Below, piece by piece: positions 34,775 to 42,406 of a DNA stretch of 64,000 nt. The stretch's first letter is position 1. Every line of letters begins with the position of its first letter. Under the pieces are notes generated by a model. That model had not been told where the DNA came from and did not search any database. It worked only from the letters and a program-made list of their open reading frames with translations. The position numbers and the translations under genes are program-made. The stretch spans positions 62,001 through 126,000 of the forward strand of contig NZ_FMBK01000003.1 of the NCBI RefSeq assembly GCF_900095025.1. Reading direction: 5' to 3'. The stretch comes from Acinetobacter albensis (GTDB lineage: Bacteria; Pseudomonadota; Gammaproteobacteria; Pseudomonadales; Moraxellaceae).

Positions 34775-36472
34775 ATGATGTTAGCTGATCCAAGTAAAAA
34801 ATATCGTCGCATGTACCAACGTGTAGATTTGCCAGATCGTCAATGGCCAAATAATGAAATCAATCAAGCGCCGATTTGGATGAGCACCGACCTACGTGAC
34901 GGTAACCAAGCTATTTTTGAACCTATGGATATTGAACAAAAATTCAAAATGTTCCAAATGTTGGTCAAAATTGGTTTTAAACATATTGAAATTGGTTTCC
35001 CTTCTGCATCACAAGTTGATTTTGATTTCACACGTAAATTGATTGAAGAAAATCATATTCCAGACGATGTTTATATTGAAGTTTTGGTTCAGGCACGTGA
35101 TCACTTAATTGAACGTACTTTTGAATCTTTAGTGGGTGCAAAACGTGCCATTGTGCATATCTATAATTCAAACTCACCGACCTTCCGTGAAAAAGTATTA
35201 AATGTAAATGTCGAAGGCGCAAAACAGTTAGCGGTCAATGCTGCGACAAAAGTAAAAGAATATGCTGCACAGTACCCTGCCACAGATTGGATTTTTCAAT
35301 ACAGCCCAGAGTGTTTTACCGCGACTGAATTAGAAGTGGCAAAAGATGTCTGCGATGCAGTCACTGAAATTTGGGAAGCATCTCCAGAGAATAAAGTTAT
35401 ATTAAACTTGCCTGCTACTGTTGAAGTTTCAGGCCCACATGTGTATGCCGATCAAATCGAATGGATGCACCGTAATCTTCAACGTCGTGATGGTGTCATT
35501 ATTTCTGTCCATTGTCACAATGATCGTGGTTGTGGTATTGCCGCTTCTGAATTGGCAATGATGGCAGGGGCAGATCGTGTTGAGGGCTGCGTATTTGGTA
35601 ACGGTGAACGTACTGGGAATGTGGATGTCGCTGCGATTGCATTAAACATGTATACCCAAGGTGTGGCACCTAACTTAGATTTCTCAAATATTAATGAAAT
35701 TATTGCCACCATTGAAGAATGTACGGGCTTGCCTGTGCATCCGCGTCATCCATACGCAGGCGACTTGGTTTTCACCGCATTCTCTGGTTCGCATCAAGAT
35801 GCGATTAAGAAAGGCTTTGAGTTTCAAAAGAATCAAGAATTATGGGATATGCCTTACTTACCCATTGATCCAAAAGACTTGGGTCGTGACTATGATGCCG
35901 TGATTCGGGTCAATTCACAGTCGGGTAAAGGCGGTATTGCCTACTTATTAGAATCGAATTATAACGTGGTATTGCCACGTCGTTTACAAATCGAATTCTC
36001 ACAAGCGGTTCAACAAGTCACGGACGAACAAGCCAAAGAAGTGACTGCACAGGATATTTGGGCCTTATTTAAAGAACATTACGTGGCCACCAAAGATGCA
36101 CATTATTCTGCGAAAAATTACAGATTGTCAGATGACAATGGTAATCAAGTGATTGAACTTGATGTTGAGGTAAATGGTGAAACTCAGCAATTAAGAGGCG
36201 AAGGTAACGGTCCAATTTCAGCTATTTTGAATGCACTTCAGTTGCCAATTGATGTGTTGAGTTATGAAGAACGTAGCATTGGTTCAGGTGCACATGCTAA
36301 AGCTTTAGCTTTAATTGAAATTCAAGTCAAAGGTACGGGTAAATCGGCATTCGGTGCAGGGATTCATGACAACATTGTGACGTCTTCTATCGAAGCAATC
36401 ATTGCCTGTACCAACCGATTGATTGAACAAGGCGTGTTAAGTACCGAGCAAGTCGTAGCAGCAGCAGTTTAA
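34775..36472 (+). CDS. leuA: 2-isopropylmalate synthase LeuA (long form)
   Basis: A 565-residue enzyme condensing acetyl-CoA and 2-ketoisovalerate, the first step of leucine synthesis. Motifs: STDLRDGNQAIFEPM (metal Asp and catalytic Arg), EIGFPSASQ, VHCHNDRGCGIA with the metal His pair, VEGCVFGNGERTGNVD, and a C-terminal LeuA allosteric domain (residues about 430-555). It belongs to the actinobacterial-like longer group, with DPSKKYRRM at the N-terminus. AAGGAA lies 8 nt before the start; ATG 34778 is equally possible. No Leu-rich leader peptide was seen in the 268 bp upstream, so classical attenuation seems absent. Confidence 0.97.
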   Translation: MMLADPSKKYRRMYQRVDLPDRQWPNNEINQAPIWMSTDLRDGNQAIFEPMDIEQKFKMFQMLVKIGFKHIEIGFPSASQVDFDFTRKLIEENHIPDDVYIEVLVQARDHLIERTFESLVGAKRAIVHIYNSNSPTFREKVLNVNVEGAKQLAVNAATKVKEYAAQYPATDWIFQYSPECFTATELEVAKDVCDAVTEIWEASPENKVILNLPATVEVSGPHVYADQIEWMHRNLQRRDGVIISVHCHNDRGCGIAASELAMMAGADRVEGCVFGNGERTGNVDVAAIALNMYTQGVAPNLDFSNINEIIATIEECTGLPVHPRHPYAGDLVFTAFSGSHQDAIKKGFEFQKNQELWDMPYLPIDPKDLGRDYDAVIRVNSQSGKGGIAYLLESNYNVVLPRRLQIEFSQAVQQVTDEQAKEVTAQDIWALFKEHYVATKDAHYSAKNYRLSDDNGNQVIELDVEVNGETQQLRGEGNGPISAILNALQLPIDVLSYEERSIGSGAHAKALALIEIQVKGTGKSAFGAGIHDNIVTSSIEAIIACTNRLIEQGVLSTEQVVAAAV

Positions 36473-36503
36473 TCAACATGCTTAAGCAATAAAAAGACTT
36501 TAG

Positions 36504-36535
36504 AAAGGATACCCGCAAGTGGTATCCTTTTGTTT
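36504..36535 (+). terminator. Terminator after leuA
   Basis: AAAGGATACC and GGTATCCTTT pair with a 7-nt loop, followed by TTG/TTT, 31 bp past the stop. Confidence 0.8.
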
Positions 36536-36568
36536 ATACATTCTAAAGATTTAAGGCGAATTATTCCT

Positions 36569-37729
36569 GTGTCTTTTCCAGCTGACTCAGTGGGCTTAGT
36601 TATTCCACAAAAGTTTTCATTTGAAGAGCCGTTAGAGCTCGAATGTGGCCGCATTTTGCCACGTTTTGAAATTATGGTCGAAACCTACGGCACACTTAAT
36701 GCAGATCAATCCAATGCAATTTTGATTTGTCATGCATTATCTGGCCACCATCATGCAGCAGGTTATCATCATGAAGATGATAAAAAACCAGGTTGGTGGG
36801 ATGCCTGTATTGGCCCAGGTAAAGCAATTGATACCTCTAAATTTTTCGTGGTTGCCTTAAACAATATTGGGGGTTGTAGTGGTTCAACAGGCCCTATCTC
36901 GCCCAATCCTGAGAATGACAATCGTCCTTATGGGCCAGACTTTCCTTTGGTCACGGTACGGGATTGGGTGAAAACTCAAGCCATGCTGTCAGACCGCTTA
37001 GGGATTGATGTTTGGTATTCGGTCATTGGAGGCTCACTCGGGGGCATGCAAGCGATGCAGTGGTCGGTGGATTATCCAGACCGTTTAAAAAACTGTGTGA
37101 TTATTGCCAGTGCACCGAAACTGTCTGCACAAAATATTGCTTTTAATGAAGTGGCACGTCAGTCCATTTTATCCGATCCTGATTTCCATAATGGCCGTTA
37201 TTTAGAAAATGATAGCTATCCAAAACGTGGCCTCATTTTGGCACGGATGGTCGGTCATATCACCTATCTTTCTGAAGAGGCCATGAAACAAAAGTTTGGT
37301 CGTGACTTAAAGTCAGGCAAATTTATGTATGGTTTCGATGTTGAATTTCAGGTCGAAAGTTATTTGCGTTACCAAGGCGAGCAATTTAGTCGTAACTTTG
37401 ATGCCAACACCTATCTGATTATGACCAAAGCCTTGGACTATTTTGATCCCGCGCGTGAATATGAGCTGTCTTTAACCAAAGCAATGGCAAATACTCAATG
37501 TCGTTTCTTGGTGGTGTCATTTACTACAGATTGGCGTTTTACCCCACAGCGTTCTCAAGAAATTGTCGATGCACTGATTACCAATCATAAACCTGTGAGT
37601 TATGTCGATATTGATGCAGAACAAGGTCATGACTCATTCCTGTTTCCCATTCCACTCTACGTTAAATCATTGCGTGCATTTTTAGGCGGTGTAGAACATC
37701 TTGCGTCGACCCCTCAGGAGACTGTGTAA
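36569..37729 (+). CDS. metX: Homoserine O-acyltransferase MetX
   Basis: A 386-residue alpha/beta-hydrolase-fold acyltransferase that acylates homoserine in methionine synthesis. Motifs: [24 protein letters not shown], the nucleophile elbow [14 protein letters not shown], and the late Asp and His in [13 protein letters not shown] and EQGHDSFL. Start is GTG 36569 ([11 protein letters not shown]), which has AAGGCG about 9 nt upstream; the longer TTG start at 36530 falls in the leuA terminator. Whether it uses acetyl- or succinyl-CoA cannot be settled by eye. metW overlaps by one base. Confidence 0.95.
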   Translation: MSFPADSVGLVIPQKFSFEEPLELECGRILPRFEIMVETYGTLNADQSNAILICHALSGHHHAAGYHHEDDKKPGWWDACIGPGKAIDTSKFFVVALNNIGGCSGSTGPISPNPENDNRPYGPDFPLVTVRDWVKTQAMLSDRLGIDVWYSVIGGSLGGMQAMQWSVDYPDRLKNCVIIASAPKLSAQNIAFNEVARQSILSDPDFHNGRYLENDSYPKRGLILARMVGHITYLSEEAMKQKFGRDLKSGKFMYGFDVEFQVESYLRYQGEQFSRNFDANTYLIMTKALDYFDPAREYELSLTKAMANTQCRFLVVSFTTDWRFTPQRSQEIVDALITNHKPVSYVDIDAEQGHDSFLFPIPLYVKSLRAFLGGVEHLASTPQETV

Positions 37730-38322
37730 TGCGTATTGATCATCAACTTGCAGAAACATGGATTAAACCTGATTCGAGTGTCCTCGATTTAGGCTGTGGC
37801 GATGGTGAATTATTGGCCCACATGGGTAAAAAGCACAATATTCGAGCATACGGGTTAGAAATCGATCAAGAAAAGATTGCAATTGCGGTCAGTCGAGGGT
37901 TAAATATTATCCAACAAGACTTAAACTTGGGTTTAAGCCGCTTTGCAGATCAGTCTTTTGACTATGTGGTTATGGCACAAGCTTTGCAAGCTGTAGAAGC
38001 ACCAGACGTATTATTGCGTGATATGGTGCGTGTTGGAAAACAGGCAATTATTACTTTTCCTAACTTTGCGTATTGGAAAACGCGCTCATTCTTGGCTTTA
38101 AAAGGAATGATGCCTGTATCTAATGCTTTACCGTATATGTGGTACAACACACCCAATATTCATTTATGTACTTTCCGTGATTTTGAAGCACTCTGTGCTG
38201 AAAACAATATTCGGATTATTAACCGACTCGCCGTGAATGGGGATCAGCAAGGTAGTTTACTCAGTAAACATGTCCCGAATCTATTTGGTGAAGTCGCAAT
38301 TTATCGAGTGAGCGCACTATGA
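37729..38322 (+). CDS. metW: MetW, methionine biosynthesis methyltransferase-like protein
   Basis: A 197-residue class I methyltransferase-like protein: SSVLDLGCGDGELLAHM is motif I, YGLEIDQEKIAIAVSRG motif II and FDYVVMAQALQAVEAP motif IV. MetW partners MetX and, in Pseudomonas and relatives, raises its activity. The TAATG overlap with metX indicates coupled translation. Length and sequence features (FPNFAYWKTR, LPYMWYNTPNIHLCT) are those of the MetW family. Confidence 0.95.
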   Translation: MRIDHQLAETWIKPDSSVLDLGCGDGELLAHMGKKHNIRAYGLEIDQEKIAIAVSRGLNIIQQDLNLGLSRFADQSFDYVVMAQALQAVEAPDVLLRDMVRVGKQAIITFPNFAYWKTRSFLALKGMMPVSNALPYMWYNTPNIHLCTFRDFEALCAENNIRIINRLAVNGDQQGSLLSKHVPNLFGEVAIYRVSAL

Positions 38323-38906
38323 AAAAAATATTATTAAGCACGCTATTGGTGGGACTTTTTAGTATTCAAGCACATGCAGATTATGTTGCACCAGCCCCTT
38401 CTGTTTCGAGCCAAGCTGCGCAATATTCTGTGATGGATATTAACAGCCTAACCAAAGCAGCAAAGTCAGGTCAAGCAGGTGCGCAGTTTTATTTAGCCAC
38501 CAAATATCAACATGGCAAAGATATTCAGCAGGATGAAAAACAAGCTTTTGCATGGTACAAAGCAGCGGCTGATCAGGGTCTTTCTGCGGCACAACTCAAT
38601 GTCGGTCGTATGCTTGCAGATGGTGTAGGCACTCGAAAAGATGAAAGCTTAGCCCGTAAATATTTTGAAAAAGCAGCCAGTCATGGTGATAATCGTGCCA
38701 GTTTCAACCTTGCAATGATGGAAGAACAAAAGAAAAATTATATGGGTGCATATCAGTGGTATGAGCTGTCTGCCCGTGATGGCATGTTGGACAATAAAGT
38801 GATTTCTTTATCTGAAGGCAAAAAAACTGCTTTGGCTGCCAATTTGACCCAAGATCAAATTCGTACCGCGCGTGATCGTGCCGATAAATGGATTCAAGCG
38901 CAGTAA
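38319..38906 (+). CDS. Periplasmic Sel1-repeat protein
   Basis: A 195-residue exported protein: signal peptide 1-20 (ending QAHA), then Sel1-type TPR repeats at about 50-150 (GAQFYLATKYQHGKDIQQDEKQAFAWYKAAADQG, AAQLNVGRMLADGVGTRKDESLARKYFEKAASHG, a degenerate third). It starts at ATGA overlapping the metW stop, so it belongs to the metX-metW transcript. Sel1 proteins are scaffolds for protein binding; a role in methionine synthesis is not evident from the sequence. A terminator follows immediately. Confidence 0.85.
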   Translation: MKKILLSTLLVGLFSIQAHADYVAPAPSVSSQAAQYSVMDINSLTKAAKSGQAGAQFYLATKYQHGKDIQQDEKQAFAWYKAAADQGLSAAQLNVGRMLADGVGTRKDESLARKYFEKAASHGDNRASFNLAMMEEQKKNYMGAYQWYELSARDGMLDNKVISLSEGKKTALAANLTQDQIRTARDRADKWIQAQ

Positions 38907-38920
38907 TTCTGCCGCATTTT

Positions 38921-38946
38921 AAACGCACCTTCGGGTGCTTTTTTAT
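38921..38946 (+). terminator. Terminator of the metX-metW-Sel1 operon
   Basis: GCACC and GGTGC pair across a short loop within AAACGCACCTTCGGGTGC, followed by six T, about 14 bp after the stop. Confidence 0.85.
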
Positions 38947-39012
38947 TGCCTGATGTTAAATCGCTATTTCAGGTAAAATTAAGCAAATTTTAAAGATCGG
39001 AGCTTTTATAAA

Positions 39013-39639
39013 ATGTCTGCACAAGATTGGTTATCTCAAGGTACTTTAGTCCTCGCCAGCAATAACAAAGGAAAAATCGCAGAATTTGAAAAATTATTTG
39101 CTGGACTTCATCTTCCTGTTGAAGTGATTCCACAAGGAAAACTGAATATTGAAGATGCGATTGAAGATGGTTTAAGTTTTGTTGAAAATGCGATTATTAA
39201 AGCACGCCACGCGTCTAAAATTTCAGGTAAGCCTGCAATTGCAGATGATTCCGGTATTTGTGTACCAATTCTGGGTGGTGCACCCGGTATTTATTCTGCA
39301 CGCTTTGCAGGCGAGCATGGCAATGATGCGGCCAATAACGAGAAACTGCTACAAAAACTTAAACCATTCCGTAAAGATGGTGAAGCAATTGAAGGCATGT
39401 TTGTATGTGTATTGGCTTTGGTTCAGCATGCTGAGGACCCACTACCCCAAATTTTTCAAGGAATTTGGACAGGCGAAGTTTTAGAACAGGCACGTGGTGA
39501 AAATGGCTTTGGCTATGATCCCTTGTTTTGGTTACCTGAATTGAATATTTGTAGTGCTGAACTGTCTAAAGAAGAAAAAAATAAGATCAGTCACCGTGGT
39601 CAGGCCATGCAATTATTTAAAGCCAGTCTAAACACATAA
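39013..39639 (+). CDS. rdgB: dITP/XTP pyrophosphatase RdgB
   Basis: A 208-residue Ham1-family NTP pyrophosphatase that hydrolyses ITP, dITP and XTP to keep them from nucleic acids. Motifs: LASNNKGKIAEFEKL (nucleotide-binding), SFVENAIIKARHASK, AIADDSGICVPILGGAPGIYSAR, GENGFGYDPLF and the C-terminal KNKISHRGQAM. A Shine-Dalgarno GATCGGAGC precedes ATG 39013. In other gamma-proteobacteria it often follows metW or yggS/yggT; here it has its own upstream terminator boundary. Confidence 0.96.
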   Translation: MSAQDWLSQGTLVLASNNKGKIAEFEKLFAGLHLPVEVIPQGKLNIEDAIEDGLSFVENAIIKARHASKISGKPAIADDSGICVPILGGAPGIYSARFAGEHGNDAANNEKLLQKLKPFRKDGEAIEGMFVCVLALVQHAEDPLPQIFQGIWTGEVLEQARGENGFGYDPLFWLPELNICSAELSKEEKNKISHRGQAMQLFKASLNT

Positions 39640-39654
39640 TTCATTTATTCGATT

Positions 39655-39686
39655 TCCTCTCCTTATAAAAAAGTGAGAGGAGTTTT
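39655..39686. terminator. Hairpin between convergent rdgB and the AEC transporter
   Basis: TCCTCTC (39655-39661) and GAGAGGA (39675-39681) pair around a 13-nt AT-rich loop, followed by GTTTT. It lies between two convergent stops. Confidence 0.6.
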
Positions 39687-40560
39687 AGACTAGATGCAGG
39701 ATCACACCATATAGAGTCACCACGATACAACTCACAATTGTACCCGAAGCAATATATTGAGCTGATTTTCCTGTGCCTTGATAATGGGTTTCTAATGCCA
39801 CAATATTAGCAGCAGGTGGCAAACAGAATAATAGGAACATTACACCGATATATTGTTCAATATTTTCAATCGGAATAAACCAATAAGTGAAACTACAAAT
39901 CACACCACCGAAAGCAATTTTCATGAAAGAAACTTGACTACTTCGTCGTAAATCAGCCAAGCAAACCTGCGTTTGCTGCAACCACATTCCCAATACACAC
40001 ATGCCCGTAAAACTCATGCCCACTTTAGCCATGCTATAAATCACATCAATCCACTGATGCTGTTGCAGATGTTGTACACCCCATATTCGACAAATAAGCG
40101 CAATGAATAGAGCACAAACAGGCGGAGACAATATCACTTTTTTAATGACTTTAGATACAGGCTGAGGAGTTGAACTCACTGCGGTAATAGCCCATATATT
40201 GCCAAATACAGAACCGCCGATATATAACGCCACCATTGCTGCACTCACTTCTGGACCAAATAAAGCCAAAGCAAAAGGAAAGCCTAACCACGCTAAATTG
40301 ACGTAACTCATGCAAAGTGCACGTAATTGATCTTTAAAAATAAATTGAAAAAGATAAAACATGAGCACAGCCACACTAAAGCTAAAGACCATTAAGCTCA
40401 AACTACCCGACTGATAAAATACCATGTTGTAAATAATCACAATCGGAATAAAAAGCTGTGCCAATAATTTCGACAATAATCCCTTTAGATGTGTAGAGAA
40501 TGGCGTTAAAGCGAGTCCCCAACCACATAGAAAACCCAAAATCGGGAGTAACAAAGCCAA
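39685..40560 (-). CDS. AEC-family transporter (auxin efflux carrier superfamily)
   Basis: A 291-residue inner-membrane protein with about ten hydrophobic segments in two five-helix halves, as in the AEC family. Visible features: PILGFLCGWGLALTPFS at the N-terminus, NLAWLGFPFALALFGPE (substrate region), SPPVCALFIALICRIWGV mid-protein, and LFCLPPAANIVALETHY near the C-terminus. Family members export or import small dicarboxylates and other anions; the substrate here is unknown. It begins near the N-terminus of the fold with no signal sequence. Neighbours give no functional clue. Confidence 0.88.
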   Translation of the reverse strand: MALLLPILGFLCGWGLALTPFSTHLKGLLSKLLAQLFIPIVIIYNMVFYQSGSLSLMVFSFSVAVLMFYLFQFIFKDQLRALCMSYVNLAWLGFPFALALFGPEVSAAMVALYIGGSVFGNIWAITAVSSTPQPVSKVIKKVILSPPVCALFIALICRIWGVQHLQQHQWIDVIYSMAKVGMSFTGMCVLGMWLQQTQVCLADLRRSSQVSFMKIAFGGVICSFTYWFIPIENIEQYIGVMFLLFCLPPAANIVALETHYQGTGKSAQYIASGTIVSCIVVTLYGVILHLV

Positions 40561-40716
40561 GGCATCCTCCTGAATGATTCATGAAAATATGCTAGCACCA
40601 AATGAATGATAAAAAGCAGCTTTCATTGAGTTTGTCTTTAAATTGAAATGTTTTAGTCACACCAATGTCATCGCAAGATGTTCAGATAGTGCTTAATTTA
40701 AAAAGAGGAATAAAGC

Positions 40717-40950
40717 ATGGCGGGCTTATCAATTTGGCATGTGGCAATTTTTGCAATTGTCGTGATTTTATTGTTTGGCACATCAAAACTAAAAAACTTG
40801 GGCAAAGATGTCGGTGGTGCAGTCAAAGATTTTAAAAAATCGATTAAAGAAGATGACGTGGCTGCAAATGCATTAAATGAACCTAAAACGCTTGAACATC
40901 AAACGCATTCTTCAGAAAAACACTCCACGGCAAAAACTCACTCAGGCTAA
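40717..40950 (+). CDS. tatA: Twin-arginine translocase subunit TatA
   Basis: A 77-residue TatA: one N-terminal transmembrane helix ([17 protein letters not shown]), the [14 protein letters not shown] hinge and amphipathic helix, then a charged, His/Ser-rich tail. It forms the translocation pore on substrate arrival. GAGGAATAAAGC supplies the Shine-Dalgarno. First gene of tatABC. Confidence 0.97.
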   Translation: MAGLSIWHVAIFAIVVILLFGTSKLKNLGKDVGGAVKDFKKSIKEDDVAANALNEPKTLEHQTHSSEKHSTAKTHSG

Positions 40951-40956
40951 AACGTT

Positions 40957-41454
40957 ATGCTCAATATTGGTATGACTGAACTACTGGCTTTTGGCATTAT
41001 TAGTTTATTGGTGCTGGGGCCAGACAAACTTCCTGAAGCTGCGCGTTTTGCTGGGAAATGGTACGCTAAAATCAAACGTATGGTGAGTAATGTTCAAAAT
41101 GATATTGATCGTGAATTACGTTTATCTGAACTACGTGAACAAATGCAAAATGAAATGCAGCGCATCAAAGAATTAGAACAAAAGATGCAAGCGCAAATGC
41201 ATGAACTACAACAACAATCACATCCTGCAATAGAAAAAAATCAACAAAACGCAGTACCCGATAATAAAAATGCTCCCATCTTCTATGTTTTTATTCCTTC
41301 CTCTCGTTTTGAGGGGGTGTATTTTAAAAAGCCTAAACCTTGTGTTAATACTGCTGCAAATACAGATTCTTTAAATAAATCACAGCCCAGTACAGCGCCG
41401 TTCAATACACAAGCTGCAATTTCGCCCTTAAATCATTTCAAGGTGGCAGTATGA
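40957..41454 (+). CDS. tatB: Twin-arginine translocase subunit TatB
   Basis: A 165-residue TatB with N-terminal transmembrane helix (MTELLAFGIISLLVLGPDKLPEAAR: conserved Glu, then LGPDKLP hinge), a long amphipathic/coiled-coil helix (about 30-90, Gln/Glu/Met-rich) and a disordered tail that ends with a Ser/Thr/Ala-rich stretch. TatB with TatC recognises twin-Arg signals. It begins 6 bp after tatA and overlaps tatC by four bases (ATGA). Confidence 0.94.
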   Translation: MLNIGMTELLAFGIISLLVLGPDKLPEAARFAGKWYAKIKRMVSNVQNDIDRELRLSELREQMQNEMQRIKELEQKMQAQMHELQQQSHPAIEKNQQNAVPDNKNAPIFYVFIPSSRFEGVYFKKPKPCVNTAANTDSLNKSQPSTAPFNTQAAISPLNHFKVAV

Positions 41455-42236
41455 GTCATCCCATCCACTCTCAGTTATCGACCACTGTTAAAGATGAACA
41501 TCATTCTGATTTAGAACAAATGCCAATTACACGGCATTTGATGGTGTTGCGTCGGCATTTGTTTAAAAGTGTGGGTTTATTAATCGTGCTGTTTTTTTGC
41601 TTGCTGCCTTTTGCTAACCAGACTTATCAGCTTTTATCCGAACCTTTACGTGCCCAATTACCTGCAACATCCTCGATGATTGCGACAGATGTCACCGCCA
41701 CATTTATGGCACCTTTTAAGTTAAATTTCTTCGTCGCCTTTGTATTGGCCATGCCTTGTATTCTGTATCAGCTTTGGAGCTTTGTAAAACCTGCACTTTA
41801 TACCAAAGAAAAAACACTCGCCCTTCCGTTATTGGTCGGCAGTATTTTATTATTTTATGCAGGAATTGCCTTTGCCTATTTTATTGCATTGCCTTCAATT
41901 TTGCATTTTTTCATTAGTGTTTCACCCGAAACGGTCGCACCCATGACCGATATTAATAGTTACTTAAGTTTTTGCTTAAAACTATTTTTAGTTTTTGGCT
42001 TTACCTTTGAAATTCCTGTGGTGACTTTGATTTTAATATTAATTGGGGTGGTTTCTACCCAGCAACTCATTGAAAAACGTCGTTTTATTGTAGTTGGCTG
42101 TTTTTTTATCGCGATGTTTGTCACTCCGCCTGATGCGATTTCGATGATTATGCTGGCAATACCCATGTGGATGTTATTTGAACTGGGTTTACTCCTTGGA
42201 AAATTGCTTGAAAAACGCCGAGAAAATGCTTTTTAA
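41451..42236 (+). CDS. tatC: Twin-arginine translocase subunit TatC
   Basis: A 261-residue polytopic protein with six transmembrane helices and the TatC signature: MPITRHLMVLRRHLFKS near the N-terminus (H-L-x-E-L-R-type segment), PFKLNFFVAFVLAMPCILYQLWSFVKPALYTKEK and FTFEIPVVTLILI. It is the receptor for twin-Arg signal peptides. PhoX, a Tat substrate, is encoded 170 bp downstream past a terminator. Confidence 0.96.
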   Translation: MSHPIHSQLSTTVKDEHHSDLEQMPITRHLMVLRRHLFKSVGLLIVLFFCLLPFANQTYQLLSEPLRAQLPATSSMIATDVTATFMAPFKLNFFVAFVLAMPCILYQLWSFVKPALYTKEKTLALPLLVGSILLFYAGIAFAYFIALPSILHFFISVSPETVAPMTDINSYLSFCLKLFLVFGFTFEIPVVTLILILIGVVSTQQLIEKRRFIVVGCFFIAMFVTPPDAISMIMLAIPMWMLFELGLLLGKLLEKRRENAF

Positions 42237-42254
42237 ATCACCCTTGTTTGTTTT

Positions 42255-42281
42255 AAAAGCAGCATTTTGCTGCTTTTTTTT
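42255..42281 (+). terminator. Terminator of tatABC
   Basis: AAGCAGCA and TGCTGCTT pair around TTT, followed by a run of eight T, about 20 bp past the tatC stop. Confidence 0.9.
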
Positions 42282-42300
42282 ATTCATAAAAATGAAATGT

Positions 42301-42344
42301 AAACTTCACTTAAACGTCATAGAAACTTCACCTAAATGTCATCA
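42301..42344 (+). promoter_or_regulatory. Tandem Pho boxes upstream of phoX
   Basis: A 22-bp unit (AAACTTCACTTAAACGTCAT and two more bases) is repeated directly at 42323-42344 with 4 changes. Each unit holds two 11-bp PhoB half-sites (CTTCAC and CGTCAT/TGTCAT cores), making four in phase. It ends 62 bp before the phoX start, so PhoB activation under phosphate limitation is expected. Confidence 0.8.
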
Positions 42345-42406
42345 CAACAATCTAAGTTATTGATTAATTTTTAAAATCAGTCTAGCCATAATAGCAAGGA
42401 AAAAAA